DNA from: Treponema sp.
GTDB lineage: Bacteria > Spirochaetota > Spirochaetia > Treponematales > Treponemataceae
Direction of reading: 5' to 3'
DNA: 64,000 nucleotides
Assembly (NCBI GenBank): GCA_017525605.1
Contig: JAFXSM010000013.1
Location: forward strand, 1-64,000
A model generated the notes under the pieces. That model was not told the DNA's origin, made no database searches, and worked only from the letters and a program-made list of their open reading frames with translations. Numbering within the stretch: position 1 is the first letter of the stretch; each line of letters starts with the position of its first letter. Below are positions 8,840-17,246 of the stretch, in pieces. Position numbers and translations under genes: made by a program.

Positions 8840-9931
8840 CTATTTTTTACCGTAGCGGATTCGAGGGTCAACGACGGCAAGAAGAATATCCGAGATGACC
8901 ATTCCGACAAGAACGAGAACCGCGATGAACATTGAATTCGCAAGGACGAGATTCACATCCTGCTGCAGAACAGCCTCGTACATGAGCCGCCCGATTCCCG
9001 GATACGCAAAGATGATTTCCAGGACGAGCGAACCGGAGAAAAGCCCCGCAAGAAGATTCGCGCTTCCTGTTATGTATGGGTTCAGCGTGTTTCGGAAAGC
9101 GTGGTTCAAGTAGACGCGCCTTTCGGATATTCCGCGAGCCCTGAGCGCAGTTATGTACGGCATCCCCATCTGGTCGAGCATCGTGGAGCGAATCATTCGC
9201 ATCGTCGAGCCGAAACCGCCGAGGAACGAAGCGAACAGCGGAAGGAAGACGTGGTACAAAAACGAGAACGAGAATTTCGCGGGATTCTCGGAAAACGGAA
9301 AATCAGGATAGCCCGTGACAGGAAAAAGATTCGTCGCACCCGCAAAAAGCTGAAGGAGAATCAGAAGAAGGATTCCCGGAAACGCATGGAAGAAAAGCGC
9401 GAAGAACGTCGCAGCCACATCGATTTTCGTTCCGACCTTGCTCGAAAAATACACGCCGAGAACGAACGAGAAAAGCGTTATGAAAACAAGCGAAATCAGA
9501 TTCAGAACGAGCGAATTCACGATTCTGCTTTTTATGAGGAACGAAACTGGAGCGCGCGAAATCAAGCTCACGCCAAGGTCATGCTCGACGAGGACACGCT
9601 TGAGCCATCTGAAATACTGCACGGTGAACGGCTGGTCGAGCCCAAGCTCAGCCCTTGTCGCCGCAATCTGCTCCTCCGAAAACGAATTGTCCTTTCCGGA
9701 GTCCCCGCCCGGCCCATTCGAGACCTGGCTCATCAGCTGCTGGCTCACCATCTGGTCCACGATGTCGCCGGGCGCAAGTGCCATGAGCGCGAACAATGCC
9801 CAGCCGAGAAAAAAGAGCACGGCGACCATCGTCACAAGGCGGGACGAAACGAACGAGGCGAGCGGAAAACGCAATTTGAACGACCGACACGGAGAAGCAA
9901 CCGTGGCAAAAAGCTTTCTGAAAAACTTCAT
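8840..9931 (-). CDS. oppB: Oligopeptide ABC transporter permease OppB
   Basis: Inner-membrane permease of a peptide importer, 363 residues from the ATG at 9931. GAGG lies 6-7 nt upstream of this start, which is preferred to a codon 12 nt further out. There is one N-terminal helix, a periplasmic stretch rich in Gln/Asp/Gly, then about five more helices. The EAA motif reads TALRARGISERRVYLNHAFRN, and FAYPGIGRLMYEAVLQQD is the typical OppB/DppB end block. It pairs with the OppC half of the fused protein at 5571-7769. Confidence 0.93.
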   Translation of the reverse strand: MKFFRKLFATVASPCRSFKLRFPLASFVSSRLVTMVAVLFFLGWALFALMALAPGDIVDQMVSQQLMSQVSNGPGGDSGKDNSFSEEQIAATRAELGLDQPFTVQYFRWLKRVLVEHDLGVSLISRAPVSFLIKSRIVNSLVLNLISLVFITLFSFVLGVYFSSKVGTKIDVAATFFALFFHAFPGILLLILLQLFAGATNLFPVTGYPDFPFSENPAKFSFSFLYHVFLPLFASFLGGFGSTMRMIRSTMLDQMGMPYITALRARGISERRVYLNHAFRNTLNPYITGSANLLAGLFSGSLVLEIIFAYPGIGRLMYEAVLQQDVNLVLANSMFIAVLVLVGMVISDILLAVVDPRIRYGKK

Positions 9932-9956
9932 GGAAAACCTCAAAACATTGCATTCA

Positions 9957-9981
9957 TGTTCTGAAACAAGTTCAGAATGAC
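9957..9981. repeat. REP-like short palindrome
   Basis: TTCTGAA, a 5-nt centre and TTCAGAA form an inverted repeat followed by TGACA, in the 54-bp gap between plsC and oppB. Similar imperfect palindromes occur at 35007-35030 and 16922-16991, so this looks like a dispersed intergenic element. Confidence 0.5.
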
Positions 9982-9985
9982 AACT

Positions 9986-10702
9986 CTATTCGCCGAGCGG
10001 TGCGCAGACGATTTTTTCGATTGTGGCAGGAAGAGATTGCATTTCTTCCTTTGAAAGATTCGCTGTCTCAATCGGGTCGTGTACAATCATCTTGACGTGC
10101 GCAGACCTTACGTCATTATGCTCCTCGTAAATCCGCCAAGTTCCGTCAATCGTGACAGGAACAATCGGAGCCTTCGACTTGAACGCGAGCTTGAAGCTTC
10201 CAGGCTTGAATTCAATGTGCGGCCTGCCTTTCGATCGAGTTCCCTCCGGGAAAATCATCTGGGAATATCCCTTCGAAACATTTGCGGCGGCAGTGTTTAT
10301 CGCCTCAAGCGAAGCCCTCATGCTTTTCCTGTCGATGAAAGTGCACTGCAAAAGCTTCATCCACGACGAGAGAAGCGGGATTTTCGCAAGCTCGATTTTT
10401 GCGACGAACGCCATCGGTTTCCCTGAGAACCCGTACAGAAGCGGAATGTCCATCAATCCCTGATGATTCGCCACGAACACGACAGCCTTGTCGGACGGAA
10501 GCTTCTCAAGCCCCTCGACCTCAACTTCCGATTTCGTGATTTCAAAGACATACCTTGCCCAGACGGGAACAATCGAATTCACGATTTCGTCCCTCTCTTT
10601 TATTTTTCCTTCCGCATCGAGTTTTTTCGCCTTGCGGAGAAGACCGTTCTTCCCAATCATGAACGCGGAAAGTTTTATCATTGCAACGAGTGTCCTAAAC
10701 AT
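9986..10702 (-). CDS. plsC: 1-acyl-sn-glycerol-3-phosphate acyltransferase
   Basis: Membrane-associated acyltransferase making phosphatidic acid from lysophosphatidic acid, 238 residues. The catalytic HX4D motif is NHQGLMD near residue 80 and the substrate-binding block FPEGTRSKG lies near 155. A further family block is APIVPVTIDGTWRI. The N-terminal residues form a hydrophobic helix. The gene sits between oppA and oppB on the same strand, so lipid synthesis and peptide import may be co-transcribed here without an obvious functional link. Confidence 0.92.
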   Translation of the reverse strand: MFRTLVAMIKLSAFMIGKNGLLRKAKKLDAEGKIKERDEIVNSIVPVWARYVFEITKSEVEVEGLEKLPSDKAVVFVANHQGLMDIPLLYGFSGKPMAFVAKIELAKIPLLSSWMKLLQCTFIDRKSMRASLEAINTAAANVSKGYSQMIFPEGTRSKGRPHIEFKPGSFKLAFKSKAPIVPVTIDGTWRIYEEHNDVRSAHVKMIVHDPIETANLSKEEMQSLPATIEKIVCAPLGE

Positions 10703-10795
10703 CAGAATTTGCCCCCATTTTTTAATTTTTTATTTTAAGTTTTCAGTTTCAGTTTCTATCATTTTATATTTTTATCGAAGATATTCAGAAAAAAA

Positions 10796-12706
10796 TCATT
10801 CGCACAAGTAGAGGCGGTCTGTGCTAGCCCCGTACATATTGTCGAAATACATATTGTCCATGCTCCACCTGTTCTGCAGAGCGAAGAACGAGCGCGAGCG
10901 GATAAGGTAAATCACAGGGCACTCTTCAAGAAGAATCTCCTGATATTCTTTCCAGAGCGGAAAAGCCTTGTCGTGCTCGACTATGCAGCTTGCCTCGTTG
11001 TAGAGGTAGTCCACCCTCGCCTCCCAATCCGTCGCGGGCTTTTCCTGGAGCGGGTTCCACAAATGCAGGTTGCCCGACGACACCCACACGTTGCTTCCCT
11101 GCGTCGGAAATGTGTTGCTGCCCGAAAAGCCGATCAGAAGGCTCTGCCAGTCATAGCTTTTCGTCAGCTGCTCCACCACGCGCTGAAAATCCGTCTGCCT
11201 GACGTTCAGCGTGATTCCGACTTTCTTGAGCGAATCGGAAATTATCTGCGCGATGTCGCCGTAAGTCGAGACGGAAGAAATGACCGTCAAATCGAATTCG
11301 ACTTTGTTTCCGTCAGAATCGTAGAGGAATCCGCCCTCGCCCTTTTTGAATCCGGCTTTCGAAAGAAGCTCCTCCGCCATATCCGGGTTGTATTTGTATT
11401 TCAGCTCGACAGAAGAATCAAAGTACGCATTGCTTTCAGGGAAAAACGAATATTTCGGCTGACCAAGCCCCCTGTACGACTGGCTGATGATTCGCTCCCT
11501 GTTCAGAAGGCAGCTCATCGCCTGCCTGAATTCTTTTTTGCAGAACCATTTGTAATACGGCATGCCGCTGTTTTTCGGATTCTGGTTGAACGACCAGAAC
11601 GGAGCCGCCTGGCTTCCGTCAGAATTGAAGACCGTGTAGCCTGTTTTCTTTCCGAGCTTGTTCCCGTAAAAGTCGAAAGTGTTGTCCGACTTGGAAACGA
11701 TATCATCGACCTGCTCAGGAGACGGGCTGTAAGACTCAAGTTCGCCCTTCGTAAAAAGAAGAAGCTTCGTGTTCTCGTCGCTTAGAATCTTCACGACCTC
11801 TTTTTCAGGATAAGCGACAGAAACGCCGGCAGAATCTTTCTCCCAGTAATCGGCATTTCGCTCGTAAACGATTCGCTGCCCCGGAGTGTATTCGGTTATG
11901 AAATACCGCCCCATGCTCGGAAGAGTTTTCGGGTCAACCGAAACCGAATTGAGATTCTTCACGCCGTCAGCTCCGCCCTCGTCCTTCGCTTTTTTGTACA
12001 TGAACATCGGGCCGAAAGTCATGTTCGTGGCAAGAAGAGGCTCTGCGATTATGCGCGGAAAATGGAACACGAACGTCCTGTCATTGATTTTTTCGATTGT
12101 GACCTCGCCGGTACTGCCGTCCTTCATCTCCATGAACATTGAGTTGTACGCTGAGGACTCCATTTCCTTGTCGCCACAGATTTCGTCGTACCAGAAAACA
12201 ACGTCGTCGCTGGTGACCTTCACTTTCTTGTCAGAACCGAAGAAGCTCCAGTAAAGGTCGTCGCGCAGAGTGTAAAAAACATCGAGCTTGTCCTTTTCCT
12301 CGTCCGTCACAATCGAAAATGACGCGACACGCGGATACCATTTTTTCGAGTTGTAGTCGTAATCGACAAGCCAGTCGAGAAGCGGCATGAGAACGGAAGT
12401 TGTTGCAGAGTCACGCTCCGCAATCAGAAGGTTGAAGCTTTTCGGGTCGCCGCTGATTGTGGTGTTCCACACGCCGCCGACACGCCCCGCAAGATACGGC
12501 TCGCCCTTGTACGGACGCGAGACAGTCCTCTCGACAAGCGAATTCTGGTGCTGCTTCTTGTACTCCTCGATTTCCTCCAAGGTCATCTCCGGGGAACGCG
12601 AGCACGAAGAGAGAGCGGCAAACGCAATTCCGAAAAGATTGAGAAAACTGAAAACACGAAATGCGCGTCTTTTAAATTTTCCGTTTAGTCCTGTGATTTT
12701 TGTCAT
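10796..12706 (-). CDS. oppA: Oligopeptide-binding lipoprotein (SBP family 5)
   Basis: Extracytoplasmic solute-binding lipoprotein of the peptide importer, 636 residues, longer than the usual 540. It starts with a basic, hydrophobic signal and the lipobox ALSSC near residue 35. The mature protein shows family-5 features: WNTTISGDPKSFNLL near the start, SDDVVFWYDEICG, FRQAMSCLLNRERI and the late EYQEILLEECPVIYLI. It lies directly upstream of plsC and oppB, and its ligand class is inferred from the transporter genes. An AT-rich 93-bp gap precedes plsC. Confidence 0.92.
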   Translation of the reverse strand: MTKITGLNGKFKRRAFRVFSFLNLFGIAFAALSSCSRSPEMTLEEIEEYKKQHQNSLVERTVSRPYKGEPYLAGRVGGVWNTTISGDPKSFNLLIAERDSATTSVLMPLLDWLVDYDYNSKKWYPRVASFSIVTDEEKDKLDVFYTLRDDLYWSFFGSDKKVKVTSDDVVFWYDEICGDKEMESSAYNSMFMEMKDGSTGEVTIEKINDRTFVFHFPRIIAEPLLATNMTFGPMFMYKKAKDEGGADGVKNLNSVSVDPKTLPSMGRYFITEYTPGQRIVYERNADYWEKDSAGVSVAYPEKEVVKILSDENTKLLLFTKGELESYSPSPEQVDDIVSKSDNTFDFYGNKLGKKTGYTVFNSDGSQAAPFWSFNQNPKNSGMPYYKWFCKKEFRQAMSCLLNRERIISQSYRGLGQPKYSFFPESNAYFDSSVELKYKYNPDMAEELLSKAGFKKGEGGFLYDSDGNKVEFDLTVISSVSTYGDIAQIISDSLKKVGITLNVRQTDFQRVVEQLTKSYDWQSLLIGFSGSNTFPTQGSNVWVSSGNLHLWNPLQEKPATDWEARVDYLYNEASCIVEHDKAFPLWKEYQEILLEECPVIYLIRSRSFFALQNRWSMDNMYFDNMYGASTDRLYLCE

Positions 12707-12721
12707 TTTCGATTCCGCATT

Positions 12722-13546
12722 TTAAAATGATTTCCGCATCGAATCCTGAACGACATTTATCTTCGACACAACCGTGTATTCAGGAATTTCAAGCGAAAGG
12801 ATGCTCAGGATTCTTTCGACGGAAGCCGAATAGCTTGTGACGCCCGTAAGGACGACATTCTTTCCGTCAACTTCCGCACGCAGATTGTCAACTTCCACGC
12901 TGTATGTGAATATGAGCATATTGACGATGTTCTGCGAAAGCGCGAGCACGTCCATCTGGTTCTGCCCGATTTTCTCTTTTTCGGGTGTGACCTGAGTTTT
13001 CACATATTCAGCAATCGAATTCACGGCAGAATCGATGTCAGATTTTCCGGTGTTTATAGTCAGATCATAAAGGAAGAAATCCATGAGTTTCGCGCCGAAA
13101 TAGCTGCTGTGGAAGCCAAGCTGATGCCAGTCCGCCTTTCTTACAACGCGCATCGCTTCCTTTTCGCTCGTCTCGTAGAGCTTTGCGACACGCTCCGCAC
13201 GGCTCTTCCTCTCCTCAAGGATTCTGACAGATACGCAGTTTTCGATGTCTTTCAGAATCAAAAACGAGCCGCGACCCACGACAACGCAATTCCCAGACGA
13301 AGCTTCCGCAATCATCGCAGTCCGAAGATAATACAGATATTCATCCTTGTATTTTGAGAACGAAGCAAAGAATCCCGGCTTGAGCCCGTCGAATTTCTTC
13401 ATCATATCCTCAGGGCATCCGAGCATCATGATTTTTTTCCTGAGTGCCTTCCTGTCAACGAGCTTGTACCCGAGTTTTTTCGCCAACGCCTCGCAAATGT
13501 CATCGCCTTTCGAGCCGAACTGCCTTGAAACTGTGATAATCGCCAT
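12722..13546 (-). CDS. Cytidylate-kinase-like P-loop protein with C-terminal BON-like domain
   Basis: 274 residues. The first 190 match the cytidylate kinase-like family: ITVSRQFGSKGDDICEALAKKLGY gives a P-loop variant (SRQFGSKGD), followed by LVDRKALRKK, VVVGRGS and a lid-like region. The last 80 residues (VDNLRAEVDGKNVVLTGVTS, then ERILSILSLEIPEYTVVSKINVV) look like a BON-type alpha/beta domain, which can bind membranes or ligands. Cytidylate-kinase-like proteins of this kind are generally not the essential CMP kinase, and the substrate is unknown. GGGGGAAG precedes the ATG. It is the first gene of the opp block and starts 16 bp before oppA. Confidence 0.75.
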   Translation of the reverse strand: MAIITVSRQFGSKGDDICEALAKKLGYKLVDRKALRKKIMMLGCPEDMMKKFDGLKPGFFASFSKYKDEYLYYLRTAMIAEASSGNCVVVGRGSFLILKDIENCVSVRILEERKSRAERVAKLYETSEKEAMRVVRKADWHQLGFHSSYFGAKLMDFFLYDLTINTGKSDIDSAVNSIAEYVKTQVTPEKEKIGQNQMDVLALSQNIVNMLIFTYSVEVDNLRAEVDGKNVVLTGVTSYSASVERILSILSLEIPEYTVVSKINVVQDSMRKSF

Positions 13547-13597
13547 TCTTCCCCCATAAAAAAATCTTTACCGCACATATTTTAGCACACTCGGGGC

Positions 13598-13625
13598 AAA
13601 AAAAAAGGGACTGCAAAAGCAGCCC
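13598..13625 (-). terminator. Intrinsic terminator after the hsdR stub
   Basis: On the minus strand GGGCTGC pairs with GCAGTCCC around a 4-nt loop, followed by a run of nine T. It faces the stub at 13648-13959 and probably preserves the original end of an hsdR transcription unit. Confidence 0.75.
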
Positions 13626-13647
13626 GATTCACGTTTTTGTATCAATT

Positions 13648-13959
13648 TTACGCAACTTGTCCAAGCCAGCCGTAATGCTGCACTGACATATCCACGAAAT
13701 GATTCAGAAGCAAATTGATTTTTGACTCGAAAGCGTCCTTGTCAAAACTCAGAGGCAAATCTGCATCAAGCGAAGAAATAATCGCATCTTTTACAGTTGT
13801 GGAAGCCTGTCTGTCTTTATACCAGTCTACAACAAAAAGATTCTGTTTTTCTTCTGTGAGTTTTTTATAGAGATTTTTTGAGGCAAGCTTAACTTTCTGT
13901 TCTTCGTCTTTTGTGAGCTTTCGTCCTTTTATAAGCAAATGCTGCAAGAAAAAAGGCAA
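13648..13959 (-). pseudogene. hsdR C-terminal stub (type I restriction endonuclease)
   Basis: An open frame of 103 codons matching only the extreme C-terminus of HsdR. The pattern LVVDW-like (NLFVVDWYKDRQASTTVK), then LPLSFDKDAFESKINLLLNH, resembles the conserved HsdR ending in which a short helix, DxLP, and a K..LLxH block close the protein. The motor and nuclease domains are absent; upstream sequence belongs to other genes. Its terminator is retained at 13598-13625. Remnants of hsdM and hsdS lie 12-15 kb away at 25673-29094, so this may be the far end of the same broken locus. A short unrelated protein is the alternative, considered less likely. Confidence 0.6.
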
Positions 13960-13996
13960 GGGTGATTTTGGAAAACGGAGATTTCATGGGCAAGTC

Positions 13997-14236
13997 CTAT
14001 TCGCTGAAACTGATGGAAATTATTTTGTGGCAGACTCCATACACATATCCTGATTCTGGAGCGGCCACGATGTCCACCAAAAAACGGTAGTCGCCCAGAG
14101 CCGCGGCTGACGCGTAGAAATCAAAGTCTGCGCTCTTTTTTCCCGCATAGTCGCCGCTTGATATGACAACCGTCCTGTTCACTGCGGATGATTGGGAGTC
14201 TTTTGGGGAATCCTTTGCGGAAAGATTTTTTTTCAT
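13997..14236 (-). CDS. Small hypothetical protein, last gene of radical SAM operon
   Basis: 79 residues, unrecognised. After a Lys/Ser-rich head (MKKNLSAKDSPKDSQSS), the remainder looks like beta strands: VVISSGDYAGKKSADFDFY and GDYRFLVDIVAAPESGYVYG. One Cys is present (YGVCHK). The ATG lies only 3 nt after the stop of the preceding 155-residue gene, implying co-translation. It could be a second subunit or a substrate in the radical SAM cluster, or the split-off end of the preceding gene. Confidence 0.6.
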   Translation of the reverse strand: MKKNLSAKDSPKDSQSSAVNRTVVISSGDYAGKKSADFDFYASAAALGDYRFLVDIVAAPESGYVYGVCHKIISISFSE

Positions 14237-14239
14237 CGT

Positions 14240-14707
14240 TTACCCCTGTTCCTCCGTAAAATCGAAGCAAAGGCTTTTTTCGCACAAGTCCACGCAGATT
14301 TTGTCCGGGCGAAAGGCTTTTCCCGTCACTTTTACTTCGCATGGGGCTGCGAAATCCGATTTCAAGTAGAGCGTCTTCTGCAGTACAGGAGAAGAGTAGA
14401 AATCCTTCCTGTATCCTGAGAATGACACCGTGTACTCGGTGAGGTTTTCTGAGGAGTCGGGACTTCCGAAAATCGGAACCGGCTTTGAAACAAGAAACGA
14501 GTTCTCGTTGAGGATTTGAACGTTCGCCTTTATTTTGAAAACATATTGTTCGTAGCTGGAGAAGTCGGTGTTGAGTGTCAGTGTAATGGGAATGGTGTCG
14601 CCTTTGCGGGGTTTTGTGCTTTCATCGGAAAGCTGGATGAAAACTCCGTCGAATTCGCCAAAAATTTCAGGTTCAAAAGTTGCGTGCGCAAGCCTTCCGC
14701 TTTTCAC
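14240..14707 (-). CDS. Hypothetical beta-rich protein in radical SAM operon
   Basis: 155 residues from a GTG at 14707 whose GTGA overlaps the stop of the amidohydrolase gene by 4 nt, a translational-coupling arrangement. The same open frame runs on upstream to 15106, but there it overlaps the amidohydrolase antiparallel to no known domain and is treated as noncoding. The sequence is beta-strand rich (TIPITLTLNTDFSSYEQYVFKI; TEYTVSFSGY), with a late Cys pair (CVDLCEKSLC). No signal peptide is seen. I do not recognise a family. Its place after a radical SAM/SPASM gene suggests it may be a partner or a target of that enzyme, which is inference only. Confidence 0.6.
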   Translation of the reverse strand: MKSGRLAHATFEPEIFGEFDGVFIQLSDESTKPRKGDTIPITLTLNTDFSSYEQYVFKIKANVQILNENSFLVSKPVPIFGSPDSSENLTEYTVSFSGYRKDFYSSPVLQKTLYLKSDFAAPCEVKVTGKAFRPDKICVDLCEKSLCFDFTEEQG

Positions 14708-15429
14708 CTCGCGCAGAAAACGCGTTTTCTTAAGAATTCGCGCAGTTCCCTGCCGGTCGGGTCTGATTGCGGATTGGCTTGCCGCCAATGCGTTATCGGG
14801 AAATCGCTTCCGAAACGGATTCGTTCTGAGAAGCCCCCGCCGCGCAATGCGGAGACCGTCGCGCTGTCCGCCATCGCCGTGTCCGCAAACACATTCGGGT
14901 AAGTTTTTATCATATAGAGCGTGTCGAAAAGCGGTCGGCAGTGCGCCATCTGTACAAGGGAAGCGGGGTGCGCCTTTATGAGCGGCTCGAAGAGTATCGA
15001 CGGATAATCCTCGTCGCAGTGGATGAGAATCATTTTGTCGTGCTTTTCCGCGTACGAAAAGTTTTCTTCTGCAAGAGAGCGGATTCTCTCGTCGCCCAAA
15101 TTCCATTTCTGCGCCCGCGGGTGAATCTTGAAGCCGTCGTATGCGATTTCGCCCATCGCCTGCTCTGTGGAAATGCCGGAAAAACGCACGTCAGGCACGA
15201 CCCAATAGAGCGCGTGCGCTTTGATTCCGATTTCCGCCGCGGCCGAAAGAGCGTCTCGCACTTCACCGCGGACACCTTCATACAAATCTTTTGGTGGACA
15301 ATAAAGACAGCTTGTGGTGCTGGAAAAATACACCTCGTCCACACCGGAAGCCTTTAGCGCGGAAAAAACGCGGTCTGCAAAGTAATATGCTTTGTCAAAC
15401 TGCCCGATGTGGACGTGGTAGTCTGTCAT
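14704..15429 (-). CDS. Amidohydrolase-family metal-dependent hydrolase
   Basis: 241 residues, TIM-barrel amidohydrolase superfamily. The first metal-binding HxH is in MTDYHVHIGQ (residues 5-7). A later histidine lies in FKIHPRAQKW, LIHCDED provides another, MAHCRPLF a further one, and the last-strand aspartate is in RFGSDFPITHW. This is close to the Amidohydro_2/TatD-like pattern. Substrate unknown. Its ATG overlaps the stop of the radical SAM gene (ATGA) and its stop overlaps the next start (GTGA), so all three are translated as a coupled unit. It may trim or process the radical SAM product, by analogy only. Confidence 0.8.
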   Translation of the reverse strand: MTDYHVHIGQFDKAYYFADRVFSALKASGVDEVYFSSTTSCLYCPPKDLYEGVRGEVRDALSAAAEIGIKAHALYWVVPDVRFSGISTEQAMGEIAYDGFKIHPRAQKWNLGDERIRSLAEENFSYAEKHDKMILIHCDEDYPSILFEPLIKAHPASLVQMAHCRPLFDTLYMIKTYPNVFADTAMADSATVSALRGGGFSERIRFGSDFPITHWRQANPQSDPTGRELREFLRKRVFCAR

Positions 15430-16901
15430 TTTGAAACAGCCTTGAGTTTCTCGTTGCGCCAGTCCAAGACAATCTGCTTGTTCTTTGCCGCGACCGCGCA
15501 GAAATGGCGGTTGATTTCAAGCGGATTTCCTGTCGGAGACTCGTTGGCGTTTCGTACCATGCACGGAGCGCAGAAAGCCGCCTTGTCGCATTTGCAGCAT
15601 TCGCCTCCGCCCAAATCTTTCATCTTCAAGCCGCGGAGCCATTTGATTTTCTCGCTGTTGTCCCAAATCTCCTGAAGCGGCGTTTCGTTCAAGTTGCCCA
15701 AGACCATTTCCTGCCAGCCCGCACACGGATACACATTGCCGTTCGCCACCATGCAGCACGACGAAATGCCCACGCCGCACAGTCTGCGCTCCGGGTTGAA
15801 CTGATTTTCATTGCAACGCTGGACGAAATCGGGCGCGAGAATAGCCTTTTGATAGTCAACATCGTCAGCCATAATGTCAGAAATGACTTTTCCAGCCTCT
15901 TCCACAGTCAAGCGGTTCGCGAGATTCGAGGTCTCGTGGTTGTACATCGCCATCATGATGTAGTCGGTCTGCGCGCGGATTTTATGCTCGTGGCACCAGC
16001 GAAGAACATCGCCGTAATCGTCTTTGTTGCCTTTCATAGTCGGGCAAGAAACGTGGAGCGGCAAATCGTTCTCAATGAGCTTCAAAATGTTATCGCGCGT
16101 CTTGTAGAAGCTGCCCTTGAGCTGGGTGATTGCATCGTGGTGTTCCGGCACCATCGAATAGAGCGAAGTCTGCACGCTCGACACGTTGCCTTCTTTCATA
16201 ATCTCGATGATTTCGTCGTCGAGAAGCGTGAGGTTGGAGAGAATGTTCACATAAAAGTCGTAGTTTTTCGCCGCGCGGAGATACTCCTTGAACTTGGGGT
16301 GCGTCATGCACTCGCCGCCAGAAAGCGTGACGGAAAGAACGCCCATTTTGGAAAGCTGTTCGAGCGCGGAATAATACATCTCGTCGGTGATGTCGTAGAG
16401 CTTGAACTTGTGCGGAATGTAGCAGTGGACGCACCGTTCGTTGCACTTCGATGTCAGCTCAATCTGGAAACTCGTCAAATGCGGCTTTCCAGCAAAGTGC
16501 TTTTCAAGGAATTCTTGCGTTGAAGAATCTGCTCTCTGAATCGTCGGCGTGAAGTCCTCGCGGATTGTCTTAGGCTGCACGGCGCTGTAAGTGAATCCGA
16601 TGTCAGCCTCGTTCAGCTCTTCTTCTGTTTCGCCCTTGACCACAAAGCCGTCAGATACGAGCGTGTCGAAGAATTCCGCCGCGTCTTTTTTGATTGTCTC
16701 GCGCGGAACATTGTCATCGGCGAACGATGGCGCGATTTTGTCCACAAGCTCGTCGAGCGTCTGCGGGTTTCGGCTCAACGCGCACAAGAAGACCGTGCCG
16801 CTTTCGTTCGTGCAGCGGTCGTTGAAAAGCCCTGTCGATGTGATGTAGCCCACTCCGTCATAATTGCGGATATAAGTATCTTTTTTCTGTCTGTAAAGCA
16901 T
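15426..16901 (-). CDS. Radical SAM/SPASM protein with PqqD-like N-terminal domain
   Basis: 491 residues from the ATG at 16901, chosen because GAGG lies 6 nt upstream. Residues 1 to about 90 look like a PqqD-type RiPP recognition element (RNYDGVGYITSTGLFNDR, then a winged-helix-like segment). The radical SAM cysteine motif is CNERCVHC (CxxxCxxC) in ELTSKCNERCVHCYIPHKF, with VTLSGGECMTHPKF as the SAM-binding GGE block. The C-terminal SPASM region carries many cysteines: CGVGISSCCM, YPCAGW, GECCKCDKAAFCAPC. This architecture typifies peptide or protein maturases that use auxiliary Fe-S clusters. No obvious leader peptide gene was found adjacent. It heads a coupled four-gene operon. Confidence 0.88.
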   Translation of the reverse strand: MLYRQKKDTYIRNYDGVGYITSTGLFNDRCTNESGTVFLCALSRNPQTLDELVDKIAPSFADDNVPRETIKKDAAEFFDTLVSDGFVVKGETEEELNEADIGFTYSAVQPKTIREDFTPTIQRADSSTQEFLEKHFAGKPHLTSFQIELTSKCNERCVHCYIPHKFKLYDITDEMYYSALEQLSKMGVLSVTLSGGECMTHPKFKEYLRAAKNYDFYVNILSNLTLLDDEIIEIMKEGNVSSVQTSLYSMVPEHHDAITQLKGSFYKTRDNILKLIENDLPLHVSCPTMKGNKDDYGDVLRWCHEHKIRAQTDYIMMAMYNHETSNLANRLTVEEAGKVISDIMADDVDYQKAILAPDFVQRCNENQFNPERRLCGVGISSCCMVANGNVYPCAGWQEMVLGNLNETPLQEIWDNSEKIKWLRGLKMKDLGGGECCKCDKAAFCAPCMVRNANESPTGNPLEINRHFCAVAAKNKQIVLDWRNEKLKAVSK

Positions 16902-16921
16902 TCTGTACCTCGTTAAAATTG

Positions 16922-16991
16922 CGGTCATTGAGCGAAGTCGAAATGACCGTTTTTGTGTTTTTCATGGTGGTTTCGACTACGCTCAACCTCC
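16922..16991. repeat. Pair of REP-like palindromes in inverted order
   Basis: CGGTCATT ... AATGACCG (16922-16949) encloses GAGCGAAGTCGA. Seventeen bases on, GGTGG..TTTCGACTACGCTCAA..CCTCC (16966-16991) carries nearly the same core in the opposite orientation (GAGCGTAGTCGA). The first is followed by TTTTTGTGTTTTT on the plus strand and could terminate plus-strand transcripts. The shared core marks this as a dispersed short repeat, lying just upstream of the radical SAM gene. Confidence 0.6.
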
Positions 16992-17056
16992 TTTTGTGTC
17001 TATGTTTTTTCGACTCCTTGTTCTATACTGTGCGTATCACACACAAGTAGGTGTTT

Positions 17057-17246
17057 ATGGCAACGTCAAGTATTACTCATAGCTTCACTATTTCAACTTC
17101 AAAAGGCGTGGAACAGTTTCTTTCCGCTGTAGAATCAGCGGAAAAAGACATTTCTGCAAAAAAAAACTGAAACTGTTGGAGTTTTGCTTTCTTCCCCTGT
17201 CGAAATCCTAAAACTTATGAGTAAGAGGGGCGGAAATGGACGATAA
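17057..17246 (+). pseudogene. Antitoxin-like small gene, frameshifted in an A9 run
   Basis: The frame opens MATSSITHSFTISTSKGVEQF and stops after 37 codons at TGA immediately beyond a run of nine A (17158-17166). Shifting frame there restores a coherent continuation: TETVGVLLSSPVEILKLMSKR, about 62 residues in total. This resembles the short antitoxin-like proteins found just upstream of GNAT acetyltransferase toxins, which begin with a MA-SS-THNF pattern and end in ILALMxKR. The restored end overlaps the next start codon by 11 nt. The A-run could be a decay lesion or a slippage site. Confidence 0.55.

Noticed and set aside
14240-15106. A single 288-residue gene on the minus strand
   Set aside because: The upstream half overlaps the well-supported amidohydrolase in another frame and looks Arg-rich and meaningless; only the part after GTG 14707 is kept.
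15504-16523. Plus-strand open frame of 339 codons over the radical SAM gene
   Set aside because: Antisense shadow of a gene with complete catalytic motifs; composition is Arg/His-rich and unlike neighbours.
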